NCBI GenBank assembly: GCA_035236585.1
Contig: CP141135.1
Coordinates: 73,757,057 to 73,821,056, forward strand
Reading direction: 5' to 3'
Source: Warburgia ugandensis
Lineage: Eukaryota > Streptophyta > Magnoliopsida > Canellales > Canellaceae
DNA: 64,000 nucleotides
Under the pieces are notes generated by a model. That model was not told the DNA's origin. It searched no databases and worked only from the letters and a program-made list of their open reading frames with translations. Numbering within the stretch: position 1 is the stretch's first letter; the number at the start of each line of letters is the position of its first letter. Positions 37,701 to 49,925 of this stretch are shown one piece after another. The position numbers and the translations under genes are program-made.

Positions 37701-40057
37701 TTTCATGCCTATCCATTCTTAATGAAAGACATGACTAAAATTCTGGCCTCATTGAAGCGATGGAATTAGTTTGGCATATTTACCTGACCAAAATGAAGTA
37801 AACTGTGACTATAGAGAGTGTATGTGAGTTTCCCAAATTTAATTGTATGTAAGAACTCAGGCGGAACAGGTTCATTTGGAACAAATGTTACCTGAAAATA
37901 TATCCAGCCAAGCATTAGTAGATCTTAAAGCTCTTAACTAATTATCTTGTCAGTAACATCAGAAGTGGTATACGATATATAGGTATATGGTATAAGGCAC
38001 AAACCGGGTGTAATTCTAGATTTCTGCACCAGCAACAAGCAATGTGTTGTTTAAGAAAAAGCATTTATGCCTATTGGGAAACATATTGCAGGATTAGTCC
38101 TGTTTACAATCATGCAGTTGGAGAATCCTTATCTAGTCCCTAGCCCCTCGGATATTGGTTTGGAGAACATTAATCTTTTATAAAATATTTCCTCGACAGA
38201 ACTATTAAGCATAATATAGAAGATGGCTCCAGAAGGAACATTAAGAAAATAATCAGATTTATCTAAGGGAGATGACATTTTCCTCCTTTTATTTATTTCT
38301 GACACTCTTCTCCTAGTTTGACATGTCTATAATAGATTATTGAAGTTTGTTACAATAACCAAAAAGAATGTAACGTGTAAACAAAAGATAGTATGACGAA
38401 GAGAGCAGTGCCATCATAAAGCATGGAAGTGCATCTATTACCCAATTCTTGGAATTGTTGACAGATGGAGCAACTAAAGATAGGTAGAAATGCCCAAATG
38501 AGCTGTGTTTCTCCAAGTATCATTCACAGTAATGTCATATAAGATGCAATATCATGAATTATAATGGATGAAAAAAAGAAAGGGGAAAAAAAAGATGGAG
38601 AAGAAGTGCAGAAAAACTAAACCTGTGCAGAAGCCCCACCAAGTTCAAGTATGCCAGTTGTTTGTTGAGGATCACCTCCTAGTGAGCCAAGTGCATAGTT
38701 TGCAACAACCCAAGCATAGATACCTTCATCAGAGCCTACAGCAATCATCTCATACACAATTAGTCTTCTACGTGAAAGCCACAAATAGGCTTTGAACAAA
38801 GAAGTAAGGGGAGAAAATAACTGCCAGAATCTTATGAAAGTTAGAGGCCAAGTTGATTTCAGTCTGCACGAGTATGCCTAGCAATACAGGAGCAACAATT
38901 AAAAAATGCAGATAAAATTGGCGTGGGAGAATTGTGGTAGATTTTACAACCATGTTACATACAGATCAACATTTCCAAAGAAGCTATCAATGAAAGACAT
39001 AAGGTTGCCACCTAATTGATCCACATATATAAGTCCATAAAGCAAGCAAAGGATAACCATCTTTTGCTGATCAGCAGAAAAGAAAAAAGTAGTTACGTCT
39101 CCATGAATCATTTGAATAAGTGCTTTATCAAAGATATAATTTTGAAAATTATACACAAGGCTCTAAATGTTAGACAGAAGAACAGCCAACCAATTCCGAA
39201 ACAATTAGAATACTGCTTACGATGAATCAATTCAACCAATAAACTGTCCGTAGCTACCCATGCTTACAGATGAAAATGATGATTACTTCAGGTCAACTAA
39301 TGTCCTATACTCTATAGAAATATGTACTTGAAACAGAAGAACATTACCTCATTACTTGTACAGAATCTCTTAATGCAAATGCACATAAAACAGAAGCGAA
39401 ACTACCAATTAATACCACAATTCACTTCAAAAACTAACAGCCCAGACAGATACCTGCTATGACAGAAGCCCAATCATCCCGAAACAGAAAAACAGATGAC
39501 CTCAATACCCGTCTACAGGACTTCAATATTCTCTCCTGAATTCTCCCATCCAGCCTTCGCAAACCTGCCGTCCCCATTAGCCGAATTTCCGTCTGCCTCC
39601 ATAACTCCTTCGGAATTCTCTCCTTCCCAAACTCCAAAAGCTCCAGTAATGAATTCCCAGCACTTTCTGGATCCTCCGAAAACGACGAAAGTCCAGGATT
39701 TACTTTCATTGTCTCTGAAACCCCATTCCCAAAATCAACTACCGGAATTCCACCATTTACTGAAAATTCAAATATATGAATCCTTGTTCCCGTACTTCCT
39801 CCGTCTATAATAATCCCAACACGCCTGTTTTTCTGAGATCGAGAACTTGTTATAATCACAAATACGTAGAAGAACAGAGCAAAAATTGCTGTAATTGCAG
39901 TAACCACGCAGATATTTGTTCTGGGGTGTTTGGGATTTGATTGGGAGAAACGGGAGAATAAATTGAATGGTGGGGATTTCGATCGGGATAGGAGTTTTGA
40001 AGAATCCATGGTTTGAATTGGATCTATCGCCAGAGAACGGGCATTCGATCGTCGCAT
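31738..40057 (-). CDS. GDA1/CD39 apyrase (nucleoside triphosphate diphosphohydrolase), APY6-like
   Basis: Eight exons, in transcript order: 40057-39454, 38735-38623, 37891-37784, 37611-37557, 36769-36572, 35996-35899, 35699-35503 and 32008-31738. They join in frame into 547 residues. The apyrase conserved regions are present: IIDGGSTGTR (83-92), LMGTAGLR (160-167), SDEGIYAW (203-210), LELGGASAQ (231-239) and GDIPLDWALGAF (466-477). Hydrophobic segments at about 48-70 and 503-522 give the two-anchor layout of APY6-type plant apyrases, which hydrolyse NTPs and NDPs outside the cell or in endomembranes. The start MRRSNARS is chosen because it resembles the APY6 N-terminus; an upstream in-frame ATG at 40159 would add 34 residues. 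The last intron is 3.5 kb and carries a LINE. All introns are GT-AG. The gene looks intact. Confidence 0.95.
32253..32454. repeat. Tandem repeat, three units of 69 bp, at the 5' side of the LINE
   Basis: Units start at 32253, 32322 and 32391 with aagcra/aagcga and share ctgcat-agatcc-like and caagggctg-tag blocks. They are diverged from one another. They lie just upstream of the LINE coding region in the last apyrase intron and may be its 5' UTR repeats. Confidence 0.7.
32480..35330 (+). mobile_element. L1-like LINE, nearly full-length but dead
   Basis: An endonuclease domain spans about 32490-33270, with pieces KNLELVDTMKHGRVN, FKSGPYKSQIDFF and IPGDRLTSQHR. A reverse transcriptase follows at about 33850-34620, with KKMKSRKALGLDGT, FIDLEKAYDRV and the catalytic FADDIVL at about 34557. 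The C-terminal block RMLRWMNSKTRKD spans about 34860-35110. The end is cctaattgggataacgtctt plus gatgatgatgatgag. Numerous stops and shifts inactivate it. It lies antisense to the apyrase gene inside its last intron. No target-site duplication was found by eye. Confidence 0.92.
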
Positions 40058-41100
40058 CAAAAATTCGAGCTTTTGGGCATTTGGGGATCGGGGGTTTGAG
40101 GGGACTAGGGTTTCTGTGACGAAGGAGAGAGAGGAGATCGAGGGTTTCGACGCCCTCACGCTGCTCCCTCACCTTCTCGGCTGTCTGCAGAAAAGGGGTG
40201 CGAATAGTAAAAGAGGCGGGTGTATTTATGTGCTGAGAGTGGTTTATATTTTGGAAGCCCGTTTTGTAAGCAGGAGACGGCGTTGGTTTCGGTGTCTGAC
40301 GAGGATTAGATTTTGTTCAGTTAAGGACGGCAGGAAAATGGGGGATCTTCGAATCTGATCCGTTGATCTCATCAGATCTGATGATCAATCAAGTTCCTCC
40401 ATCTTGAGATGTTGATCGTGGGGCTATCATGAGTGTCATGAGCCGTTGATCGAGTGATCCCATCGAGATCGTTGGCGCTCAATGAAATGCTGTTGTTGGG
40501 AGGTGCCTGAAAATTAGAGGACATCGCCCAAGAACACTTGCTGATTGATTTGATTTGAATGCATCTCCATCTCAACTAGAATTTTGATTAAGAAACGCTC
40601 CAATTTTGAGGATCCAGTACTACCAAGCAAGAACGACGGTCGCGATCGAGAAAATTATGCAATATAAGGGACGATCAATCCCATCAAACATAATCTAATT
40701 CTGGATTGATCCCTCTAATCTTAAATTGAGCGTTCCGCGCATTTTCGTGATCCCCACTTTGATAGATTGATCTTAGTCCCTTGATCTATAAGGTTTCATA
40801 TAGGGTCCACAAGCAAAACTGAATCAATTGATAATATATGCTGATTTAATAATGACCATGAGATCAATGGTCATGGTCATCCACAATTACAATGATGGTT
40901 TATGATCGGATCCGAGAAGATCTCAGCCACAAATTTAGATCTTAATAGTGTTCGGGACGCACTTACGTAAACCCTCCTCTCTCCACCTTATTTTCCTACC
41001 ACGCAAGCCCGCTGCAGTCGGACTCCTTAAACCCTAGAAAAACCGAGGAAGGACGGCTTTTTAGTGTCTTGCAGATCGCTTAGTTGTAGAGAAATCGGCC
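40058..41100. promoter_or_regulatory. Divergent intergenic region between apyrase and EMB514-like genes
   Basis: About 1 kb between two head-to-head genes, so it must hold both promoters. The part next to the apyrase is probably its 5' UTR. Several GATC-rich palindromes lie at 40355-40480. No TATA box could be assigned with confidence. Confidence 0.5.
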
Positions 41101-44100
41101 ATGGCGGAAGTTGCAGAAACGCTTCAAACAATCACCGAAAACAAAGCAGAAGAATCTGCCTCAGTGGAAGACATGGAACTTGTATCGACTGATACCGAAA
41201 AGCCATCAAAAAAGGAAGAAAATGGGGGAGAAGAAGTCATAGATGCTTCAACTCTCTCTGCAAAGCGATCAAGGGAAGAAGGAGACGAAGCTAAAGAAGA
41301 AGAAAATGGGGTTTTGAAGAAACCCAGAACTGAGAAATCGTTTGAGGAAAACAGAGTTGAGGAGATGGAGAAAAGCGAGGAAAAAGGAGTAGAAGAAGAA
41401 GGAGAGAAAGGAAAAGAAGAAGAAGAAGAAGTGAAGGAGGGGGATGGTGAAGATAAGGAGACAGGTCCTGTTACTGTTGGTCCGAAGGATTTCTGCTCGT
41501 CACTTGAGGTGTTTGATTACTTCTACAAGTTCCTCCATTTCTGGCCTACCAATGTTGATGTTAATAAGGTAGTATTTTGTCCTTTTTTCTCTCTTTGTAT
41601 TTCAATTTTTTGTTTGATGGGTGAATATAGATGCAGTTTATTTCTGTATAATTTGCTTAGGAAAATCATTTGATTTGTAATATCTGCATCCCCATGTTAA
41701 TTTCTGTTAGATTTTACTTGCAGTGTAATATTGTAGTAGGAAATGTTCTGATAATGCAAATTTAATCAGTTTTTTCCTACATTATGTATGTATGTTGGTT
41801 TTATCAAAATTGGATTTGATAGCTGTGCTTCTGGGATTTTGGATTTGGTTGAGTGTGATAGTTCTGGATGCTTGTGTTTGGAGTGGATGAAAACAGGGTA
41901 GTAGTTTAGTGGTTACTTTCTTTGATGGGTAAGCTTGATTCAGCAGGATATGCCTGAGTAACTTGGTTTCTGTGGGAAAAAATTAGCTTGAATATCCAGT
42001 TCTAGAAGGCTTTCTCCATATTGTATGAGGTTGCTTGTGTTCAGAAAGGTTCTGTTTAGTACCTTGAATGGGTAGGATTTTTTGTCGATCAGCATCAGAG
42101 ATCTTTTTGGAGGTTATAGTGTTGTTAAGAATAGTTGTGAGAAATATAGTTAGATTTGGGTGCAACATTTCTTCAGTGAATTACAGAGTAACTTCTTTAT
42201 CATAAGCTGATGCTTCTTTCTGATGAGATCATGGACTTCCTGATCAATGCAGTAGTGAGATCTTTTCCTTATGGCAATGGTCATTATCTTGTGCATTCCT
42301 TAGTGATGTAAACTTTCTCCTTTTGCTGTTGTAGTAGTATGGGGCACCGGATTTTGATTACCTCATCAATGCATTTGCTCAGTCTATTTCTGAAGACTTC
42401 ATGGATTATTAACTACATTGTACCTAAAATCTTGCAGCTTTTTCTCTTTCTTTTTGGATAATCAGTATCATCTTGGCAATTTAAGTCCATTCTCATATAT
42501 ACCTGATATACACTGAAGTATCTGGATCTACACTGAAGTATCTGGATATGGTCATCTACAGTTTGTTTTCTGGCTAATTTTTTCTGCTCCATGTGGGTAA
42601 ACATATTGGCCAAATGATAAGGTTTTTTATTTATGAGTTGGCTGCTTAAATACCTCTTCAAGGCATTAGTTCTTTTCCTCTTCAAAAGTGCATAGACATA
42701 GTATATGCACTCCTGCCTGCATAGGCCTTTAGCCAGCTTCCTCTTTTTCAACCTTGTGCATGATGGTCATACCAGTGCAGTTAGCACCTACGAAGGCATT
42801 AACTGGGTTCTTTTAATTGGGTTGCACAAACTTTGCTTTGTAAAATGCTTGAACTTGTATCTGGATCTCCCTATGAGTTATATGTTACCATCTCTACCTG
42901 GTTATATGCGCTACCTCTAGGGAGAATCTTATATTGCAGCATCATCATCTCCTGATACTGCTGATCCTTTAAGTCAATTGATTCCATTTTAGTGAAATGG
43001 AGATTCCATACAAATCTGTTATATTGACTCTTTGCTAGATGATGCAGAATTCCTCTCTCTTTTAACTGAGAACAAACCCTTAGAAGTTGGTATTGAGAGT
43101 GGAAAAGTAAGTGTCCTGCTGCAGAGAAAAGCAAAGAGAAATGCAGTTTCAAAGCCTGTTAATCCACCCAAAATAGTCATTGATGTTTTTCTGCATCTCT
43201 AATTTTCCATGTTCTCTCATTATTTCATTGAACATCTTCACTTGGCCTTTGAGAGAATTAGATAATAGCTTTACCATCACACATTGTCCTCTAATTCTAC
43301 TAGACAGCTCCAGCAGTTGCAGTTTCTTTATGGTGTAGAGATCTAGTTTTAGTTTTTGGTCTATGTAACTTGAAGTATGTTAACTAAAATGCTGCTTGTC
43401 ATCATTAAAGGTGTTAATCAATTCCAAATCGTGGTGTAAGAATTCAGATTGTCTCTTCTTTTCATTTTTAACCACTCAATGCCATGGTATAGAGGATCTA
43501 GTGAAGGTCTACACAAATCTTCACAGAGCATAATACTGTCCTCTGTGCCCATGCCAGAAATCTTGACCAGTTTTCATGATAAGATGATGTCAAGTATACC
43601 TTTTCCGCCTCTTATTTCTATTCTTTTCATCTTTTGTTTGCTCTCTTGATCACCTTTTGTATCCATTCGGAGGCCTCTTTCATGCACCATCGCATATTTC
43701 AATTGGTACAGTTCCATTTTTCAAACGGACGTGAGAAGGCCATCCCTTGGTTGATGGTTTTGGAAGGCTATTATACGCTTAGAGTGTGCGAGGACTCTCT
43801 GTCGAGTGCATGAATGTTGCTGTGTACTCTTAGTATAGTAATTACCTATTTTCTAATATTTGTGTTCCAATATCATCAGTCCATTATAGTGCGAACTGAC
43901 ACAACTATGTTTAACACAGTATGAATACTTGGCTTTGCTGGATTTGATCAAGAAGGGGCATCCAGAACCGGCGAAAAAGATTGGGGAAGGGATCCAAACA
44001 TTCCAGGTTCGCTACCACCCAATGTGGAAAAGCCGCTGCTATTTTCTTATACGGGAGGATGGATTTGTGGATGATTTCAGCTTCCGGAAGTGCATTGACA

Positions 44101-44246
44101 ATATACTTCCCTTGCCAGAAAATATGAAGTCTCATGCAAAATGGGATGGTGATAAGAAATCTGGTGGTGGGGGTGGTCGTGGAGGAGGAAGAGGAAGAGG
44201 CCGTGGCCACGGTCGAGGCCGAGGAAGAGGTGGGTTCAGAAAGTGA
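41101..44246 (+). CDS. EMB514: DCL/DUF3223-domain nuclear protein, EMB514-like
   Basis: Two exons, 41101-41568 and 43920-44246, joined by a 2.35-kb GT-AG intron, give 264 residues. Residues 1-125 are highly acidic and Lys/Glu-rich and include a KRSREE stretch that could be a nuclear signal. Residues about 132-226 form the DCL (DUF3223) domain, with EVFDYFYKFLHFWP, LLDLIKKGH, GIQTFQVRYHPMWKSRC and DDFSFRKC. The tail 238-264 is an RGG-type Gly/Arg repeat, as in RNA-binding or nucleolar proteins. This layout matches plant EMBRYO DEFECTIVE 514, needed for embryo development; related DCL proteins act in plastid rRNA processing. The ATG sits in a strong context (ggccATGG). The gene appears intact. 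Orthology to EMB514 rather than to a paralogue is inferred. Confidence 0.9.
42509..42548. repeat. 20-bp tandem duplication in the intron
   Basis: Two exact copies of tacactgaagtatctggat at a 20-bp period. Confidence 0.8.
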
Positions 44247-44970
44247 TTGAAGTCTTTAATCTCAGCTGCTGTGGAGTCAAGTGGTTAAGAAACACAAGCT
44301 CTGATTATGAACTCTTGGAATAACTATATTTGTAGTTTTATCAGCCAAATTTTGACTGTTAGCTTATCTTATGATTCGAGAGGAGAAAAACAATACAAAC
44401 GAGTTGGTATTGAGCTTTGCTATCCATTAGTCTGTTTTGCAAGGGAAAAGGGGAACTGATACAATCCGCCCCCCCACATCTTTATTACATTTAGATGGCT
44501 TGGATATGAGATGGTGCAAGAGATTGAGATCTTGGAGGATCCAGGCTGGAGTCGCTGACACAACACTTTGATAAGGCTCAAATTTTCAAGCCTTGAGATT
44601 TTTTAGCTAAAGAAATTATGATCCCAAGTCTGAAGATGCATTTGGTTGAAAATCAAGCAGCATCAAGCTAATGATAACCCCGGCTGCAGCATCAGGGCAA
44701 ATCAAGTTACATTTGTTACATCTTAATCAAAATGCTTTTAGCTAACAACAAACAGGCTTACCCTTGGTTTCATTGTTTGGAACAACAAATCATCACCATA
44801 GTTGTAAGAGAAATCTGTTTCAGTGTCAGATCGTAGTTGTCAATTCCTTTCCATTACGGCCGGGATTTACAGGGTTATATTGATATCATAGTTCATCTGG
44901 GCCTTGGTCGCTTTTGTCATAGATAATCGTCGAGCTTAGTGCTTGACTATTTGTGACTGTGACTGTCTTT
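44247..44970. other. 3' region of the EMB514-like gene
   Basis: Probable 3' UTR followed by intergenic DNA. No other gene seen. Confidence 0.4.
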
Positions 44971-45155
44971 GAAGGGCAGCCTTGGTGTAAGGTAGAGTTG
45001 TTGTCGTGTGGCCTTGAGGTCACAGGTTCAATGCTTGGAAACAGCCTCTTGTAAAATGCAAAATAAGGTTGCGTACTATTGATCCTTGTGGCCTTCTTTT
45101 TTTCCGGACCCTACATACACAGAAGCTTCGTGTACCGGGGTTGCTCCCTTTTTTT
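44971..45155 (+). mobile_element. Au-type SINE with 15-bp target-site duplication
   Basis: Starts gaagggcagccttggtgtaa, has the B-box-like gtcacaggttcaatgc, and ends with cttcgtgtaccggggttgct and a T run. It is flanked by actgtgactgtcttt (44956-44970) and actgttactgtcttt (45156-45170), one mismatch apart. Confidence 0.93.
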
Positions 45156-45170
45156 ACTGTTACTGTCTTT

Positions 45171-48100
45171 CTTTTGATGCTCACTGCTAGCTTATATAAA
45201 TGCATATCTTCTTACTGACGTATAAAAATACAAACCTTAATAAATAGACATGGTCCTGCTTTGGTAATTCAATTCCTTTTTTATCCTCTTGTTATCTGCT
45301 ATTACCAGTTGATTGGATCTTTTGTTGATAATTCGTTCTTGATGAGCCCATCATCAGACAGGGAAGTATAGACTATTACTAGTCATGTTTCATTTTAGAT
45401 TAGCCATAGACCAAAACTAACCATTCTGACATATGCAAAGTGAACCAGATTTGCAAAATTGTGTGCAGTTGCTTAATAAATGATCATTGAGATATCTATA
45501 ATCCAAAACATTAAGTTGGCTCGTCCAGTAAAGGTAGATTTCACTTAATATCTCCACTGCCAAAGAGGCATTTGATTGGATGATAAGATGGTCGAACCAA
45601 TGGAACCATGCTACATTTGAAATAGCAATCTCTTATTGCCTTTGGTGATAAAAAATCCTCCCTCCAGCGATGTTTTTCATTTTGCAGATTGTGCCGCCAA
45701 AGCGATGTGTCTTATTGAAATGGTAGCCTTTTCGCCTGTTCATGATGCCTGTTGTTGTATTGCAACAGATCTATAGATCCGTCAGAAATACGCTGATCTC
45801 AGTTGGCCTTAAGATTTGTAGCTCTGATAATGTTAAATGAATCTAATATTTTATATATGTTTAAGATATCGCAGTTAAATAAACCTGATATCTCACATAT
45901 GCCCAAAGTATTACAGTTAAATAAATCCTCTAATTCTAGTAGTCCCATTTTATCTTAGATTAGTTATGCAATTTTAACAACATAACCTATGTAATTACAA
46001 GGACAAGCTGATTTGGTCACTCTCATTATCTTCCCTGCATCCTTGCTATCTCTGGCACTATTAAACAGCATTAGTAGGTGGAGATGTTTCTTTTCTGTAT
46101 TTCCAGTTGATATCACTTACTAAAATCAGTTTAGGTAAACTAGATCATTTGTTCTCCGAAGCAAATTGAATAGTAGACTGAGTTATCCACTTTACATAAG
46201 AAAACAAGCAAGCAAGAAGAAAGAACAATAACAGAAGCTAGTGGATGGGCATAAGAAAAATAGATCTAAAGACACTTGTTATATTATATACGCCAACGGA
46301 ATTTTGTTAGGTTCGAAATCATAGTATGATGTAGAGTTTAACTCAGAAGTTGCATACAAGTCTGGTGTGTAATTATACAACAGTAGCATCCTTGTAACCA
46401 TCCGTTTCAAAATGCTCTTAGAAGCCTACAGCAAGAAAGAGTTTATTGAAGGCATGCATCCTAACATGACTGGATGTCAAGCGCATTTATCTGGAAGAGA
46501 CAAAGTCAAGTGCTCCACCTATGCTTGAGAAAGTAATAGTTGAAAAGGATCATGTTTCAAGGGAAATAAGCTCCTAACCTACCATATGGATTGAATTCCA
46601 CTACAACATCTAAAGAAGCCTTCTGCAGAAGTAGCTACTTACTCATTCCAGCCTCCATCTGCTCCAATCCATGCTTATAATGACTAATCACCATTCCCTT
46701 TGGAACACATGCACTCATCAACAAAACCTTCAAAAATCCATACAATAAATCAATGAGAAAATAGCATTCTCGAAACTACTTTTTCTCTTTCAAATCAGGA
46801 AGATTGGCATTTGGCCTAGATGTGATCTATCTCTTTCCTTGGTTGGAGTGGAACTTTGGTTTTCTTTAGTGAGGAACCATTTCACTTGCCTTACCTTAAT
46901 TGACTATAAGCTATAAGCAGTTGATTAATCAAAGCAAAATGCTTTAGGCATATTTGGAGTATGTCTAGCTTCCAAAATTCCTTGAGTCCTATGGCATTCT
47001 CACAGAAAAAAAAGATTTATAATAGATAACTATTTTGTTGTTATAGAAAACGATCAGTTCTTCTGATCTTGTTCAGGCTTGGAAAGGTGTCCAAGTATTT
47101 AGATTTGCAATTCGATATGAATTGTCGTATGGTGATGTTTTACACGCTTAATAGGTCCCTCGCTCTCCCAATACTTCCTAACAAAGTTTTGCTCCTCCAT
47201 GGCCTGGAGGAATATAACGTTATGAGAATATTGGATTTGCAAGTTAAACTACAAAAGACACCTCAGTAGCTTGAAACAGGTATTTGTGATCAATGGGACC
47301 TCATCCATGATGTTGAGGATGCTCTTGAGGAAGCAAGGCAAGAAACAAGTCATGTCCAACTTCAAATGTAAGGTTAAGTGCTTCGGCTGGTGTTGAGCGG
47401 GCAATATTTTCAGAAACTCTGTTTTGTCCAAAGACTTCAGAAAAACCAAGCACGCTGAGCATCAATAAATAAACTGGCAATCAGAATCCAAAAGTGGAAC
47501 TCTTCCACAAAAAATTACAGAACAAAGCTCATGTATACTGTCAGGCAAATACGATATATGCAGCACTTCTGTATCATGGGTAAGAGGTGGAGAAAAATTC
47601 AAAGTAGAATGCTATCTTCATCTATCTATCAGACATTTGCAGCGCTAGAGCTATGTAACTGAACGAGAAAAAACCCCAAGCTGTAACTGTTGATTATAAA
47701 GAACAAATGAGTTTAAAGATTTCCAAAAGTACGGAAGCTCTATTGTGGAACCTGGGGCGTACTGCTTTTAGCACTCTCTAAACATAACTCGAAACCACCA
47801 GTTTTCAGTAATGCAAGTTCTGGTCACATATAGACACAAAATTCAGAAAAGAGAAGCAAAGGTGCCCGAAAGCAGACTACTTGGAGGAAACACTTAAACA
47901 GAAGAATTCCAATAAACCACCTAATCATTCTGTCCTTCTGCAGTCAGTTTGAAGTTTCATTTCCAAAAACTAACCCAAAATGGGCATTCCAATCCTACAC
48001 ATTAGAAAGTAGTGAAGTCCACTTTCCCCTTTCACAAAGATATCTGAGAAATTCCTCGACCAGACCCAATTACCCAAATGGCTATCTAGAAGTGCTGTTC

Positions 48101-48450
48101 CCTGCTTGTTCCTCTGCTTCATTGTTCCGAATACCAAATTCATCACCATATATGCCCAATATTGATAAAAGAAGGGGAAAGAGGGGAAGAAATGGCCCCT
48201 TTATTCGTCTTTTTCCACATATCAGTAATTAAGCCCAATAGATGCTCGCGAGCAGCGGCTTCATACGCTCTTGTTTCATGCTAGTATCATTGAAAGATCT
48301 GGGAATATCACCTCTATCCAGTTCATACTACAGCTCAAAATATGCAACCAACTTGGTGATTTGCATAGATCAGCTTCAAAGGGTTACATGTAAGTTTAAG
48401 GTCAATCATTTTGGCGAATTATAGTGTATATACCATTGTAAGCGCCTAAA
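45171..48450. other. Intergenic DNA, no supported gene
   Basis: AT-rich with short ORFs. On the minus strand near 48086-48170 a short open stretch (YGDEFGIRNNEAEEQ) looks protein-like but has no acceptor before it. Confidence 0.3.
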
Positions 48451-48543
48451 TCATCGATGACTGGAGTAATCGTTGCTACTCAACATATGTAAGTTGTCGT
48501 AATTTTCAAGAAGATCCAGTGCCTCTGTCATCTCGGGTTTTAC
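48451..48543 (-). other. Candidate orphan terminal exon, unrecognised
   Basis: On the minus strand, an acceptor-like tacttttgtcag precedes 30 open codons ending in TGA. The peptide includes MTEALDLLENYDNLHMLSS. A second minus-strand stretch near 48740-48800 reads NYRDFSELLCNDANGS and may be a related copy beyond an inserted SINE. No family is recognised and no other exons were found. Confidence 0.25.
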
Positions 48544-48560
48544 CTGACAAAAGTATATAT

Positions 48561-48712
48561 AGGCAGTTTTGATGCACGAAGCTCCTGCATATACAAAGTT
48601 TGGAAAAGGGACAGACCATAATGGTCAATAGTACATAGTTTTACCTTATTTTTGCAAGAGGTTGTTTCTATGAGACTGTTTTCATACCTCAAGGTTAGAT
48701 GACGAATACTCT
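48561..48712 (-). mobile_element. Au-type SINE, minus strand, internal deletion
   Basis: Read on the minus strand it contains cgtcatctaaccttgagg, aaacaacctcttgcaaaaat, aaggtaaaactatgtac and ggagcttcgtgcatc. The segment with the B-box-like motif is missing. It is the only SINE copy in this orientation. Confidence 0.82.
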
Positions 48713-49304
48713 CCTGTATATGCCGTTGGCAACAAAAACTCTCCTACGAGCCATTGGCATCATTACATAGCAATTCGCTGAAGTCTCGATAATTATCAAA
48801 CCAAGCAAATATATGTGTCTTAGGGAGGGCCTGGTCTACTTTTTTTATTAGCAGGTTCTGAGCCGTCTAGACTAACGACTGCCACATGCTTGTCTTCAAC
48901 ATGAAATAAGTTAAATTGCATCTTTCAAAGTGAGAAATTTAACTTGACAAGGAAAAGTGTGGATGCAATGCCACTCTCTTTTTGTGCCTTATAGTTTCCA
49001 TCCCTCCTCTTGGAGTGTCATAAATAGTTTGGTTTACAGTGTTGAAGAAAGCTAGAAGAAATAATTTCATGTACTGTGAAAGTTTTACAATGGCTTGAAC
49101 AGTCCATCTAGGAAAAGGATGAAAATTGACGTGCCTATTAGCATGAAAATAAAAGAAGAAACACTATTGGCTCTCTTACATAGCACAAGTTTAGGGATGA
49201 CTGTGTTGGGTATGCTTGGGTTTCCAGCTGATATACTCCGCTCCATGACGAGTCCTCGTTCTAATACTCTTTATGGGTCAGGTCCAACCTGCTTCAGTAG
49301 ACAA

Positions 49305-49925
49305 AATATTATCATCAGCATCAAGACCTTATTTCAATTAGGGGTCGGCCGCATAAACCTTGTTCCTCTGTTCCCCTCTATTAAGTAATATGGCTTCTTT
49401 AGTCCTAAAGTTTTTAAATCTTTTCCTACAACTTCCATCTACGTTCTTTTGAGCATTTCCCCTGCCCTTTTAGAATCTTTTACTTGCATTACCTTATTTC
49501 TTCTAACTAGTGCCGTTTTGGGTCTCCTTTGGATATGTCCAAACTATCTATGACTAATTTCCCTCATCTTATTCCCTATTTGTGTTACCCCTAAGTTTCT
49601 TCTAATGTTTTCATTTCTAATTCAATTCTTTCTTATCTTGCCACTCATCCATCTTAACATCCTCATTTGTATGACGCTCATCTTATAAATACGATGTTCC
49701 TTAACTGCCCAACACTCTGATTCATAGAGCATGGCTAACATGGGGACCATCTTATAGAATTTTTCTTTTAGTTTGAATAGCACACACTGATTGCACAAAA
49801 CTTTAAATGCACATCTCCATTTGTTTAACATATTTGAATTCTCTCTCTAACCTCTCTCTTAATCTTTCCACTCTTATGAGTTATTGATCTTAAGTACTAA
49901 AAGTGGTCTTTTATGAGTACTTTTT
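49305..49925 (-). mobile_element. L1-like LINE 3' fragment, minus strand
   Basis: The minus strand encodes YLRSITHKSGKIKREV, LNKWRCAFKVLC, KFYKMVPMLAMLYESECWAV and QMRMLRWMSGKIRKN, the same block as the LINE at 32.5-35.3 kb. It ends at about 49308 with the cctaattgaaataaggtctt tail. It is broken by shifts, and its 5' part is copied in the adjacent tandem duplication. Confidence 0.85.
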
